DNA from: a virus
Length of the DNA stretch: 64,000 nucleotides
Virus record (IMG/VR): IMGVR_UViG_3300024259_002316
Coordinates: 26,404 to 90,403 of that record
Strand: one strand, 5' to 3'
Shown: positions 1 through 7,995 of the stretch, in pieces
Layout: each line of letters opens with the position of its first letter
Position numbering within the stretch: the first letter of the stretch is position 1
Made by a program: the position numbers and the translations under genes
Notes under the pieces: model-generated
What the model was told of the DNA's origin: nothing
Databases searched by the model: none
What the model saw: only the letters and a program-made list of their open reading frames with translations

Positions 1-111
1 ATCCTCAATAGGAGATTCATCGATAGATGATCCATCGAAACCTTCTGATAAAGGATTAGCGAAATTCTGAGCGACCATTACTCGGGTCTTACCTGTTGGC
101 ACAATATCCAT
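1..111 (-). CDS. 5' part of an unknown protein, cut by window edge
   Basis: An open frame starts at ATG 111 and runs off the left edge after 37 codons (MDIVPTGKTRVM...). A GGAG lies about 8 bases upstream, a good ribosome binding site. It sits 30 bases downstream of the 277-aa gene on the same strand, so it is probably the next gene of that operon. Too little is visible to assign a function. Confidence 0.6.
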   Translation of the reverse strand, partial: MDIVPTGKTRVMVAQNFANPLSEGFDGSSIDESPIED

Positions 112-141
112 ATCACTAACTCCATAATTAAAGATTATCTA

Positions 142-975
142 TTACTTGTCAGCGATAAGGGCGTTTGCATATTCGTCCCCAAAAAGTTGTCTCCAGTATT
201 CTTTCAAGAAACCTTTATTCTTATCATCAAGATTAGCAATCTTCACAAATTCTGTCTTCTGGGTAGCTTTCTTGTCTTCATCTTTTTTCTTTTTCTTATT
301 AAATGGGCATTCTTCACTATCTTTGCCAGGACCAGTTCCATCAGGAACTCCTGGGCCCTTTATTTTACCAGCTTCTTTGGTTTCTCCTTCATCATCATCT
401 TCCTCTTTGTTATTTCCATCAGCACCTTCAATTTTTGCTTTTAAAGCATCAGGCAATTTCTCTTGTGCAGGAGTTAATTCAGCTTCTTTAGTCTCTGCTG
501 TCTTAACTTCTACTTCCCTTGAGGCTGTGCAAGGCTTGCAATCACATTTACCTTCACATTTGCATTCTCCACATGGGCTTTTGCATTTTTCACAAATGGC
601 TTCTGCTACCTTAACTTCTTCTTCTGTCTCTCCGCCTTTTTCCTCTTTTGAAGGAACTTCTGGATCATTAGTAAACTTCTCTGAGCCTTCTGCTTTTGGT
701 TGTCCAGAATCACAGCCTTCTTCGTCTGGGCTCTTAGTGGCTGCAGCGGACTTGTCATCTGACTCTTTCTTAGCATTAGGACCATTCTTAGGCATTGTTG
801 TTGATTCACCTTCTTGGTGTAGAGGCTCAACATCTAACTGACCACTTGAATCTGCCTCATCTTGTTCGGCAGTTTTGACAGAAGCTGTTTTGATATGCTC
901 GCTCTTATATTCAGCAACGAAATCTTCAAAACGCTTTGCTTTGCCTGTGCTAATTCTATTAGTAATAAGCTTCAT
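142..975 (-). CDS. acidic, low-complexity phage protein with Cys cluster
   Basis: A 277-aa protein preceded by AAGGAG. The N-terminal 30 residues are basic and helical (MKLITNRISTGKAKRFEDFV). Residues 40-125 are Glu/Ser/Lys-rich and probably disordered. Residues 128-149 hold eight cysteines in CxxC/CxC spacing, like a metal-binding cluster. A second charged stretch ends in an ordered-looking tail (FLKEYWRQLFGDEYANALI). No family is recognised. Its place in the minus-strand block suggests a virion or assembly role, but that is inference. Confidence 0.6.
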   Translation of the reverse strand: MKLITNRISTGKAKRFEDFVAEYKSEHIKTASVKTAEQDEADSSGQLDVEPLHQEGESTTMPKNGPNAKKESDDKSAAATKSPDEEGCDSGQPKAEGSEKFTNDPEVPSKEEKGGETEEEVKVAEAICEKCKSPCGECKCEGKCDCKPCTASREVEVKTAETKEAELTPAQEKLPDALKAKIEGADGNNKEEDDDEGETKEAGKIKGPGVPDGTGPGKDSEECPFNKKKKKDEDKKATQKTEFVKIANLDDKNKGFLKEYWRQLFGDEYANALIADK

Positions 976-1064
976 AGTTTTATTCTCCTTAATAATTTAT
1001 AAAATCTATGCATAGTATATATTTTGTATTATTTACAATAATTTATAAAAAACCTTTTTTTAAT

Positions 1065-3527
1065 TTACTTTTTTTCCAAATTAGATAGAAACGCTGCCGC
1101 CTTATTTCCTCGTTGTTGCTGTTCTAAAAGATTTGTGATTCTATCATCTATCTTCTTTTTGACTGGTTTTAAATCAGCAAGACTATAACTATCTAAATTA
1201 TCTAAGTTCAGAACATTAGGTTGAGCAGCTTGAGGAGTCCCTCCAAATGGAGCAGATGGTTGGGCTTGAGGCACTCCAGGAGCAACCTGACCTGCATTTT
1301 CCGCTCCTAGTCCTGGATCAAATGATTGAGCATCTGAAGATAAAATTCCCTGCAAACCCGAAACCAGGTCTCCTAAAGATCCCCTTAAAAATTCTATCCT
1401 GGCAGATGGATCAGGTAGCTGACGCTGCTGACCACTTTGATTGATAAACTTTTGTAATAAAGGCATTGCTCGAGTAGTATAATTTTTTACATCTTGATCT
1501 CCTTTGGAAGCATAGCCAAATAGGTCCTTAGTCAATTTAGAAACATCTGTAATAAAGCTAGTATATTCCCTGCCAATATCTCCATATGCAGACCTTGGTT
1601 GAGCAGGCTGTGGAGCAATTTGTTGCTGAACATTTTGTAATTCACCAACAGGTTGCTGAACATTTTGTAATTCAGCAGCAGCTTGTTGCTGTTCTGCTGC
1701 TTGAGCTGCTCCTTGCTCTGCTAAATCTGCCCTACCTTCATTCGTTTTTGCCTCTCCCCTCTCTCTTCTCTGTTGAGACACTTCACTTCTAGGATCACCA
1801 ACAAGATCACGAGATCTTCTAAGAGACTTACTGGGAGCAGCCGCGACTGGAGGAGCCCCAAGAGGTGAAGCAGGTGCAGCAACTTTCATTTTTTTACCAG
1901 CTTCTATAATTATAGTAGAACTTTGTTCTAACTCTGCCTGTATATCTCCTGCTGCCGCAGCAGTTGGCATATTAAGCTTCATAAGAAATGAATTAGCCCT
2001 ATTAATTACATCTTGTAACTTTTTAACTACATCTGATTTTCCACCAGTCCCTGTCCATTTATCCTTCATCCAATCCCTAGCTCTACTTAATGGATTCCAT
2101 CTTGCCTTACCACCTTCAGGAACATTACCATAAAAATCTGCTTCTTTTTCTACGTCACTTGATACAAAAAAATCGGCGTCCTTTAACATCTCTGCTGAGA
2201 TGCTCGCCAACTTATCCCCAATGTCCTGCATACCACTACTATGTAAAGTATCTGCTAGTTCCATTAATTGAGAAGAACCATCCAATACTTGATCTTTTTG
2301 TTTTTGAGATTCTTCTTCTATAGTGGCATAAACTGCTTCGGGAGTGGAACATCCTTCTTTAACCTTTTGAGACACCTTAGAAACAAACAATTTATTCCAT
2401 TCTTTTTCTGTTGAAGCTGACCTTTGAACTCCAGGTCTGTCTAAATAACATTCGTGACAGCTTCCACTATTAGTAGCTAATTCTGCTTCGCTTGTCTCTG
2501 CCCCGCACTCCATGCATCTTTTATCTCTTTCTTTAGGATCATTGATATCCCATTCTGCCTTTTTTACAAAAGCATATTTTTCCCATCCGCTTTTATCATC
2601 ATTAATAGCTTTGTTATATTCCTCCCAACATTCCGTCCAAACTTCTTGAGCAGGAGTTTTTGGTTGGGTAGTCCTTTTCTGCCTATAACAATTGTCCCAG
2701 CACCTTCGGTTTCTAATCCAATAACCCTGAGAACCTACATATTGTGCGGTCTTAAAATCATTGAAAATATCCTGTACATTCTTAACAATAGAAGCAGATT
2801 TGATTAGCCCTTTATTTTGAAGTGCCACTTGCATCTCTGTTAAATTATCACTTATATTATTTTCCATAGTATCTATCCTTTTATTGGATTTTGGCATAAC
2901 TCTAATTCTTGGTTTAAAATGCTGAGGCTTTTTACTTCTCCTGTTCTTAGTAAAATTATAATCTGTAATATTATCAACTATAAATGCTCTAATATGTCTT
3001 ACAGATCTATCATAAGTCACCAAAATCAAATTACCATTCCCAGCTTGATACATATGATGGGGTTCAACAATTCTATAAATGTTTACCCCTCCTCCTGGAA
3101 TTTTAGGCAATTCTCTCTCTCTTAATAAATGCTGTTTGCCGCCTCTGCCTCTTTTTTCTCCTTTTGTCGTATAAAAAATCTTAACAACTCTATTATTCTC
3201 AATAGCCCAATCCATAGCGTCTTGAGCACTATCAAAATCAGGAACATCTTCTCCCTCAATCGCTATTTCTTCTTCTGGAATTACTTCTGGCTCTTCTATT
3301 ATGGGCTCTTGCATCTGAGGTTCTTGTAAATTATCTACAAGAATTTCCTCTACTCCCTCATCATCTACTTCTACAACAGGAACTTCTCCTCTCTCCAGGG
3401 CATCATAATCTATTGTATCAACATCATTTACTTCATATTCATTTAGAGTATCAACTGTATCATCATCGATCCAGTCATATAGGTCTCCAAACTGTTGTGC
3501 AAATTTTGAGCTATTAATGATTAACAT
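1065..3527 (-). CDS. 820-aa protein with WYL-like domain and zinc ribbon
   Basis: The N-terminal ~100 residues are very acidic. Residues ~105-215 resemble a WYL domain: RVVKIFYTTKGEKRG, then YRIVEPHHMYQ, ILVTYDRSVRHIRAFIVDNI, the usual pattern of an R-x-x-x-P strand followed by 'vaYDr...iRtFrldrI'. A CMECG...CHECY zinc ribbon lies near residue 340. The C-terminal third is Gln/Ala/Pro-rich with a repeated 'ELQNVQQ' unit and a charged helical end. WYL domains are normally ligand-sensing modules of regulators, so one inside a large protein of this block is odd. Function unknown. Confidence 0.6.
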   Translation of the reverse strand: MLIINSSKFAQQFGDLYDWIDDDTVDTLNEYEVNDVDTIDYDALERGEVPVVEVDDEGVEEILVDNLQEPQMQEPIIEEPEVIPEEEIAIEGEDVPDFDSAQDAMDWAIENNRVVKIFYTTKGEKRGRGGKQHLLRERELPKIPGGGVNIYRIVEPHHMYQAGNGNLILVTYDRSVRHIRAFIVDNITDYNFTKNRRSKKPQHFKPRIRVMPKSNKRIDTMENNISDNLTEMQVALQNKGLIKSASIVKNVQDIFNDFKTAQYVGSQGYWIRNRRCWDNCYRQKRTTQPKTPAQEVWTECWEEYNKAINDDKSGWEKYAFVKKAEWDINDPKERDKRCMECGAETSEAELATNSGSCHECYLDRPGVQRSASTEKEWNKLFVSKVSQKVKEGCSTPEAVYATIEEESQKQKDQVLDGSSQLMELADTLHSSGMQDIGDKLASISAEMLKDADFFVSSDVEKEADFYGNVPEGGKARWNPLSRARDWMKDKWTGTGGKSDVVKKLQDVINRANSFLMKLNMPTAAAAGDIQAELEQSSTIIIEAGKKMKVAAPASPLGAPPVAAAPSKSLRRSRDLVGDPRSEVSQQRRERGEAKTNEGRADLAEQGAAQAAEQQQAAAELQNVQQPVGELQNVQQQIAPQPAQPRSAYGDIGREYTSFITDVSKLTKDLFGYASKGDQDVKNYTTRAMPLLQKFINQSGQQRQLPDPSARIEFLRGSLGDLVSGLQGILSSDAQSFDPGLGAENAGQVAPGVPQAQPSAPFGGTPQAAQPNVLNLDNLDSYSLADLKPVKKKIDDRITNLLEQQQRGNKAAAFLSNLEKK

Positions 3528-3564
3528 TATGTTATATTAAAGAAAAATAATAAAATTCCTTGAT

Positions 3565-3939
3565 TTATTTTTCTCTAATAATTTTTTGCATAGGAATTAG
3601 ATCATTAGTGGACATAGAAATATTCCCTAGATCCCCTATAGAAATAGGCTCAAAATCAATCTCCACTTCTTCTGCCAATAAATTAGTAAATTCTTCTTGA
3701 AATTTGTCCCTATGCTCTTCTGCTACTTGAAGATCTTTTACTTCCTCTGCTCCTTCCTCTTTTTTCTCAGCATATTTTTCTACCAACTTAATTCTTGTTT
3801 TTTCGAGAGTCTCCATTTCTCCTGAACAATCTCTCAAAAACTTCAAAAGACGATAAGAAATACTGATAGGTAATTCTTTATCCGTCAATTTCTGCATATT
3901 TCGTGTTATTCCAAAAATTTCACCTAAAGTAAACTGCAT
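3565..3939 (-). CDS. small phage protein, DUF1617-like
   Basis: A 124-aa protein. Residues 1-60 form a helical bundle (NMQKLTDKELPISISYRLLK) and the end is acidic (EEVEIDFEPISIGDLGNISM). This pattern resembles small phage proteins filed under DUF1617, whose role is unknown; the match is from memory. The gene starts 13 bases after the DUF192 gene ends, in the same operon. Confidence 0.5.
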   Translation of the reverse strand: MQFTLGEIFGITRNMQKLTDKELPISISYRLLKFLRDCSGEMETLEKTRIKLVEKYAEKKEEGAEEVKDLQVAEEHRDKFQEEFTNLLAEEVEIDFEPISIGDLGNISMSTNDLIPMQKIIREK

Positions 3940-3952
3940 ACTATTTGTCTCC

Positions 3953-4321
3953 TTAATCTAAAAACTTCACAAGAGTAGAGTAATCTTCATTAATGACTTC
4001 AATCTTGCTTCCAATATTAATATTATTTTTTTTGAAAAAATCATAATTAGCCTCAATAGCCATATTACAATCTTTTTCACTATCGACACATTTATCTGAA
4101 CAAGGACTAATATTCGATATTTTAACTATTTCTTTTTCTGGCGAAATAAAAGCAATAGCCAAAGGAATATAAGTATTTACTCCCCAAAACTTCAAATTTT
4201 GAGGTCTTTGAAACTTAAAAAGCATACCATCGTCTTCCCCTAACTTCTTTCTAAACATCAAACCCTGCTGATGTTGAGAAGGAGTTTCAGCAATATCGAC
4301 TTTTAAATAGTGTTTAATCAT
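3953..4321 (-). CDS. DUF192 family protein
   Basis: A 122-aa protein with the full DUF192 signature: VDIAETPSQHQQGLMFRKKL, DDGMLFKF, LKFWGVNTYIPLAIAFI, then a Cys-containing loop and AIEANYDFF. In bacteria these are usually secreted proteins of unknown function. This copy has no signal peptide, so it acts in the cytoplasm or virion. Three cysteines (CSDKCVDSEKDC) sit in the loop before the AIEAN motif. It overlaps the next gene by 8 bases. Confidence 0.8.
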   Translation of the reverse strand: MIKHYLKVDIAETPSQHQQGLMFRKKLGEDDGMLFKFQRPQNLKFWGVNTYIPLAIAFISPEKEIVKISNISPCSDKCVDSEKDCNMAIEANYDFFKKNNINIGSKIEVINEDYSTLVKFLD

Positions 4322-4739
4322 TAAATTTAAATCCTTGCCATTCTAAATCTTCACAAAATTCCTTTTTTTCATCATCTGGAACATCAAAAATCATTTCGTC
4401 ATTAGTTGTCATTATTACAGAAATATTGTCATAATCGGATATAGTAAACCACTCTTCTACAACTTGTCTATTTGTATTTTTTGTCATATTAAAATGATTA
4501 TTAACAATCAAATCTTCAACTTCTGGAAGCATTCTATAAGTGCTATTAATCCCTCTACGCTGTCTTTCTGCTTCCCCCATTTTGACTAAATATTCATCTT
4601 CTTTATATCTAAATGTTAATTTTCCACCTTGAAAAACTAACATTTCTTGTTTAATCGTATCATACCAATTTAATTTTTCATCTACTTTCTCTTTGCTTGG
4701 TTCTTCTTTAGTATCAAATAAAACTGTTATTTCTGACAT
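4314..4739 (-). CDS. hypothetical phage protein
   Basis: A 141-aa acidic protein with no recognised family. Its centre is mixed alpha/beta and the end is acidic and aromatic (DDEKKEFCEDLEWQGFKF). It is packed tightly between the 145-aa gene (adjacent) and DUF192 (8-base overlap), so the genes are translated as one unit. Confidence 0.55.
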   Translation of the reverse strand: MSEITVLFDTKEEPSKEKVDEKLNWYDTIKQEMLVFQGGKLTFRYKEDEYLVKMGEAERQRRGINSTYRMLPEVEDLIVNNHFNMTKNTNRQVVEEWFTISDYDNISVIMTTNDEMIFDVPDDEKKEFCEDLEWQGFKFND

Positions 4740-5177
4740 TTATTCTTTCTCTTTAAACCTACCCCACCAAGAAGAGGCAACTTTTAACTGTTTAGCTGTC
4801 TTAACTCCCTTGGTATTATTTAATGCCTTACTATAATCGACATTAGACCCATCATCCTCAAATATAGATCTTTCATCTCCGAGGATCATGACGTTAATCA
4901 CTTTTGAACCTTTTTCTGTAATTTCTATATTTTCCCCTATAACTTTGATCAAACCTGCATCACTCATTCTCCTAGTCTCTTCATGTCCTACTGTGATAGG
5001 TTTTTTAAATATCTTCTCTGCCTGCTTCTTTTCTCCTGATCTCCATATATTATATAAAGATCTAGCAGCAACAGGATCTACATAGTTAGGACTTTTTTGT
5101 ATCTTATCTGCAAATTCTGGCATAATCTCCATTAAATTATCCCATATAGATGATTGATTTTGACCTTGCTTTTTCAT
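4740..5177 (-). CDS. hypothetical protein with winged-helix-like segment
   Basis: A 145-aa protein. Residues ~60-105 (RRMSDAGLIKVIGENIEITE) read like the recognition helix and wing of a winged helix-turn-helix. The tail is basic (KVASSWWGRFKEK). The start overlaps the previous stop as ATGA. It could be a small DNA-binding or head-assembly protein; neither can be decided from sequence alone. Confidence 0.5.
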   Translation of the reverse strand: MKKQGQNQSSIWDNLMEIMPEFADKIQKSPNYVDPVAARSLYNIWRSGEKKQAEKIFKKPITVGHEETRRMSDAGLIKVIGENIEITEKGSKVINVMILGDERSIFEDDGSNVDYSKALNNTKGVKTAKQLKVASSWWGRFKEKE

Positions 5178-5494
5178 TTCTCCTCCATATATTTTTTAAC
5201 TATCTTCAGAACCTTCTCTGCCCATTCTCTATCCATATCTTTTTGTTCTTCTGTTAATTCTGAATAAGGTTTAAAACTATCCTCTTCCCACCTGTCAGAT
5301 CTCTCTTTAGTTATATCTTCCGATTTTAAAATATCTTTTGCCCAACCCATCCATTGCTCATGTTCTAAATCTGACAACTCTTCGATTAGGTCTTTAGGTC
5401 CATCATTTTCTGCTTTTTTCTCTGATTTACCTAACAAAATAAGTTCATCTTCTGTTAAAAATCTTCCATATTTTTCTGTTTTTATTATTTTCAT
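5174..5494 (-). CDS. RyR-like phage protein with MKIIKTEKYGR N-terminus
   Basis: The start was set at ATG 5494 because the first 15 residues (MKIIKTEKYGRFLTE) match those of the next gene upstream. The body (LSDLEHEQWMGWAKDI ... PYSELTEEQKDMDREWAEKVL) resembles the RyR-type domain common in phage and bacterial proteins: His-Glu-x-Trp, then Pro-Tyr-x-x-Leu, then Lys-x-x-Asp-Arg. Its molecular role in phages is unknown. No Shine-Dalgarno is visible, so translation is probably coupled to the gene before. It ends in an ATGA overlap with the 145-aa gene. Confidence 0.6.
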   Translation of the reverse strand: MKIIKTEKYGRFLTEDELILLGKSEKKAENDGPKDLIEELSDLEHEQWMGWAKDILKSEDITKERSDRWEEDSFKPYSELTEEQKDMDREWAEKVLKIVKKYMEEK

Positions 5495-5502
5495 TTTATT
5501 AA
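5459..5502 (-). repeat. 44-bp direct repeat, copy 1
   Basis: An exact 44-base copy of 5859-5902, exactly 400 bases away. It spans the start codon and first ~14 codons of the RyR-like gene plus 8 bases of leader. Two extra flanking positions differ. It is a recent duplication, or a start region kept by selection. Confidence 0.85.
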
Positions 5503-5894
5503 GTTGGCTCGAGAAGCATTGGACTCCCAACCTCTCCTTCAAAATCATCATATAATGAAAAATAAAAAACTGGCTTATCTCCATCATAAACTATATAAGT
5601 ATTTCCGTCATCAAATTCACTATTAAATTTAAAATTATATACCTTTCCATTATACCTAATAGTCCCATCATTCGGCTCATGCGGAAACTCACCACCTCTA
5701 GGATTTGATTGTATTATTTGAAATCCAGTAATTCTCTCTATATTTTCAAAAACATCTTTTATTTCTTCTTTAGGTTTATTTTGCGCCCACCATTTATCTA
5801 TGGGTCCAATTTTTTTAAAAAAATCTTCCATATCCTTTTCTATATTATTTTCTGTCAGAAATCTTCCATATTTTTCTGTTTTTATTATTTTCAT
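5499..5894 (-). CDS. hypothetical protein with MKIIKTEKYGR N-terminus
   Basis: 131 aa from ATG 5894, which overlaps the TGA of the preceding gene as ATGA and is therefore preferred over a TTG at 5912. The first 15 residues are nearly the same as the RyR-like neighbour. The rest (NNIEKDMEDFFKKIGP ... SPMLLEPT) is unrelated: helical, then beta-rich with many aromatic residues. No family recognised. Confidence 0.55.
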   Translation of the reverse strand: MKIIKTEKYGRFLTENNIEKDMEDFFKKIGPIDKWWAQNKPKEEIKDVFENIERITGFQIIQSNPRGGEFPHEPNDGTIRYNGKVYNFKFNSEFDDGNTYIVYDGDKPVFYFSLYDDFEGEVGSPMLLEPT

Positions 5895-5902
5895 TTTATT
5901 AA
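5859..5902 (-). repeat. 44-bp direct repeat, copy 2
   Basis: Exact partner of 5459-5502. It covers the start codon and the MKIIKTEKYGRFL region of the 131-aa gene. Confidence 0.85.
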
Positions 5903-6142
5903 TTTTCTCCAACTTCCTCCCATTAAAACTTTTCCAGCATTTACAGTATGCCCGATTGAAACTGTCATACCTTCACTTTCAGCTTCTAACTGTTTTTTCT
6001 CAAGTTCTAATATTTCTCTAATTGCTTCTCTTACTTCTCTAATAGTCATTCCTAGACCATCTGCAAATGCCTTTTCATAACTTTTTTTCTTTTCTTTATC
6101 TGTTCTATCTATTATTTTTACTTCCATTTTATTTATAAACAT
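5891..6142 (-). CDS. small charged helical protein
   Basis: 83 aa from ATG 6142, or 78 aa from ATG 6127 (MEVKIIDRTDKEKK). The AAGGA lies right against the first ATG, so the second start may be the one used. The sequence is helical and charged, with a C-terminal GHTVNAGKVLMGGSW segment. No family recognised. Its stop overlaps the following start as ATGA. Confidence 0.5.
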   Translation of the reverse strand: MFINKMEVKIIDRTDKEKKKSYEKAFADGLGMTIREVREAIREILELEKKQLEAESEGMTVSIGHTVNAGKVLMGGSWRKLIK

Positions 6143-6176
6143 CCTTATTGTTTAACCACTCCTCTGATGGTTGCCA

Positions 6177-7079
6177 TTACTTAATATTTTTAGAATAGCG
6201 TATTGGCTTTAACTCTTTATATATTTTAGTAATTGAGCTTTCTCCTGTTCTGGCTCTCTCTTTCTGCTCTTCTGTCCCTCTCTTATAAACTTGAAGTATT
6301 CTACAAATACTTTTCTCTCCTATCCCTATCTTTTTAGATAATACTTTTTTAATATCTATTTTTTCCGACATTCCTCCATCAATTCTAATAAATTGATTTC
6401 CTCCGAATCTACTTAAATTATATTTTGCTTTATCTTGTAATCTCTTAACCCATTCTTTTCCTAATTCTTTTTCAACAATATTGTAATATATTATTTTTGG
6501 ACTATTAATTATTTTTAAATATTCTTCTCTTTGCCTTTTTACTTTTTCTTGTTCTTCTTCATAATGCAGCTCTCTATGACAAATAGCACAAAGAACTGTG
6601 CATTTTTTTATTTCTTTTAATATCCTTTCTTTTGAATATCTTAAACCTACGGCTTTAGCTATGTGAAAATCTTTTCCTTCAGGATCTTTATGATGAAAAT
6701 CCAAAGCTCCCACACATCGATTATATCCACATATTTCACATTTCAACGTCTTCTTATATTCATCAAACCATAATCTATTTTTTTCTCTTGTCTTCCTTCT
6801 ATATTCTGCGTTTTTTACCTTATTAAGAGTATTCCATTTTGTGCCATATTCTTTTTTTCGCTTCTCTTTTTCTTCTTGTTCTTTTTTATACTTTTTTGTT
6901 AATACGTGTTTTGTTTTCAAATAATATTTTTTATTAGCTTCCTTTCTTCTTTCTCCTTCCCTCTTATCATTTCTTCTTTTTCTCTTAGCTGTATTTTTAC
7001 AATCATTACTACAATACATTGTTCCTTTTCTACCGCAGAAATTCTTTTTACATATATTACAACTTAATTCTGTTACCAT
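6177..7079 (-). CDS. HNH homing-type endonuclease with zinc fingers
   Basis: A 300-aa very basic protein. The N-terminus carries a Cys4 finger (CNICKKNFCG ... YCSNDC). Residues ~105-165 hold the HNH nuclease: CEICGYNRCVGALDFHHKD, then CTVLCAICHRELH, giving two structural CxxC pairs and the His-His/His metal site. The C-terminal region (KKVLSKKIGIGEKSICRIL) reads like a DNA-binding helix-turn-helix. It stands alone with its own promoter-like element and breaks the run of virion-type genes, typical of a free-standing homing endonuclease. Target site unknown. Confidence 0.8.
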   Translation of the reverse strand: MVTELSCNICKKNFCGRKGTMYCSNDCKNTAKRKRRNDKREGERRKEANKKYYLKTKHVLTKKYKKEQEEKEKRKKEYGTKWNTLNKVKNAEYRRKTREKNRLWFDEYKKTLKCEICGYNRCVGALDFHHKDPEGKDFHIAKAVGLRYSKERILKEIKKCTVLCAICHRELHYEEEQEKVKRQREEYLKIINSPKIIYYNIVEKELGKEWVKRLQDKAKYNLSRFGGNQFIRIDGGMSEKIDIKKVLSKKIGIGEKSICRILQVYKRGTEEQKERARTGESSITKIYKELKPIRYSKNIK

Positions 7080-7097
7080 AATATTAACTCCTATTTA

Positions 7098-7126
7098 ATT
7101 ACATTTCTGAGTTAATATTCTATCAA
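7098..7126 (-). promoter_or_regulatory. weak sigma70-type promoter before HNH gene
   Basis: On the minus strand TTGATA, a 17-base spacer, then TGTAAT, followed by AGGAG and the start at 7079. The spacing is right but the -10 is imperfect, and it lacks the AAGTGA word of the other promoters. Confidence 0.35.
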
Positions 7127-7219
7127 ATATATAAAAATCCTTTAATTATCTTACTTTTTGTTATATTTTTTTGTGTTTTCTCAAAAAAACACTTAATTTT
7201 AATGCTTTTTGTAAGACTT

Positions 7220-7990
7220 TTACCTACTTAACTGATATCTACTTGGGTATGGATCTTCAAAGTTACGGTCCATCCAATCAAACGGTTCATTACGTAATTC
7301 CCTCCAATAATGCCCTTCGCCGACTCGTCCATCCCCGTTATAATTCTCTAACCCTTTAGTATACCTTTTTTGCTTCTGTTTTCCTTTCTCTCTTGATCTT
7401 AACCCAAAACCAAAAGGAAATTTTCTTTCAAGCATTGGAAGATCTAGACGGGACCATGGTCCAGCAACACCTGCTGCCGTTGTAAGGTCATATTGAGAAA
7501 CTCTCTTCTTACCCATAGACGCAAAAGACAATAAATTAGAAATATATAACAACCTACTAATATTCCTCGTAATCCAATCAATAGAAATTTTATAGTCAGG
7601 AATAGAATATATTTGATGTTTATTAAAAGTCTTGATATCTTGAGATAGAGCATAAGAGACGGCTGTATAATATTTAGATTTATCAGCACCTTCAAAGCAC
7701 AAAAGATATTGAGAAAGATCTTTCAGAGAAAAAACAAATAAACTAACCATATTATCATCAACAATTTCAGAAGAAAAAGATTGATCTTGCAAAATATCAA
7801 CCATTTCGTTCCATAGTGTTAACAATAATTTTTTTTGCTTATTTATGTGTTGATTTAGCAAACGAACAGTTTTTATTACTCCTTGAGTTTTAACATCTCC
7901 ATCATCGTCACTCATTTGGCATGTCTTATTATCTATCAGTTCAATACCATAATAATGAAGTTCTTTTGCTAATAATTCCCATGTACCCAT
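7220..7990 (-). CDS. hypothetical phage protein, 256 aa
   Basis: Mostly helical up to about residue 165, then a basic, Gly/Arg/Tyr-rich tail (SREKGKQKQKRYTKG ... DPYPSRYQLSR). No motif is recognised. It starts 5 bases after the Lys-rich 332-aa gene, in the same direction. Position suggests a head or neck-type role; this is not shown by sequence. Confidence 0.5.
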   Translation of the reverse strand: MGTWELLAKELHYYGIELIDNKTCQMSDDDGDVKTQGVIKTVRLLNQHINKQKKLLLTLWNEMVDILQDQSFSSEIVDDNMVSLFVFSLKDLSQYLLCFEGADKSKYYTAVSYALSQDIKTFNKHQIYSIPDYKISIDWITRNISRLLYISNLLSFASMGKKRVSQYDLTTAAGVAGPWSRLDLPMLERKFPFGFGLRSREKGKQKQKRYTKGLENYNGDGRVGEGHYWRELRNEPFDWMDRNFEDPYPSRYQLSR

Positions 7991-7995
7991 GAATA

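Noticed and set aside
146-841. Long plus-strand frame opposite the 277-aa gene
   Set aside because: Ser/Phe/Leu-rich reading is the mirror of a Glu/Lys/Ser-rich gene, and it has no ribosome site. The minus-strand frame has AAGGAG and fits the operon.
7160-7200. Hairpin GTGTTTT/AAAACAC after the 256-aa gene as terminator
   Set aside because: Neither strand has a T run right after the stem; it is likely a by-product of A/T runs.
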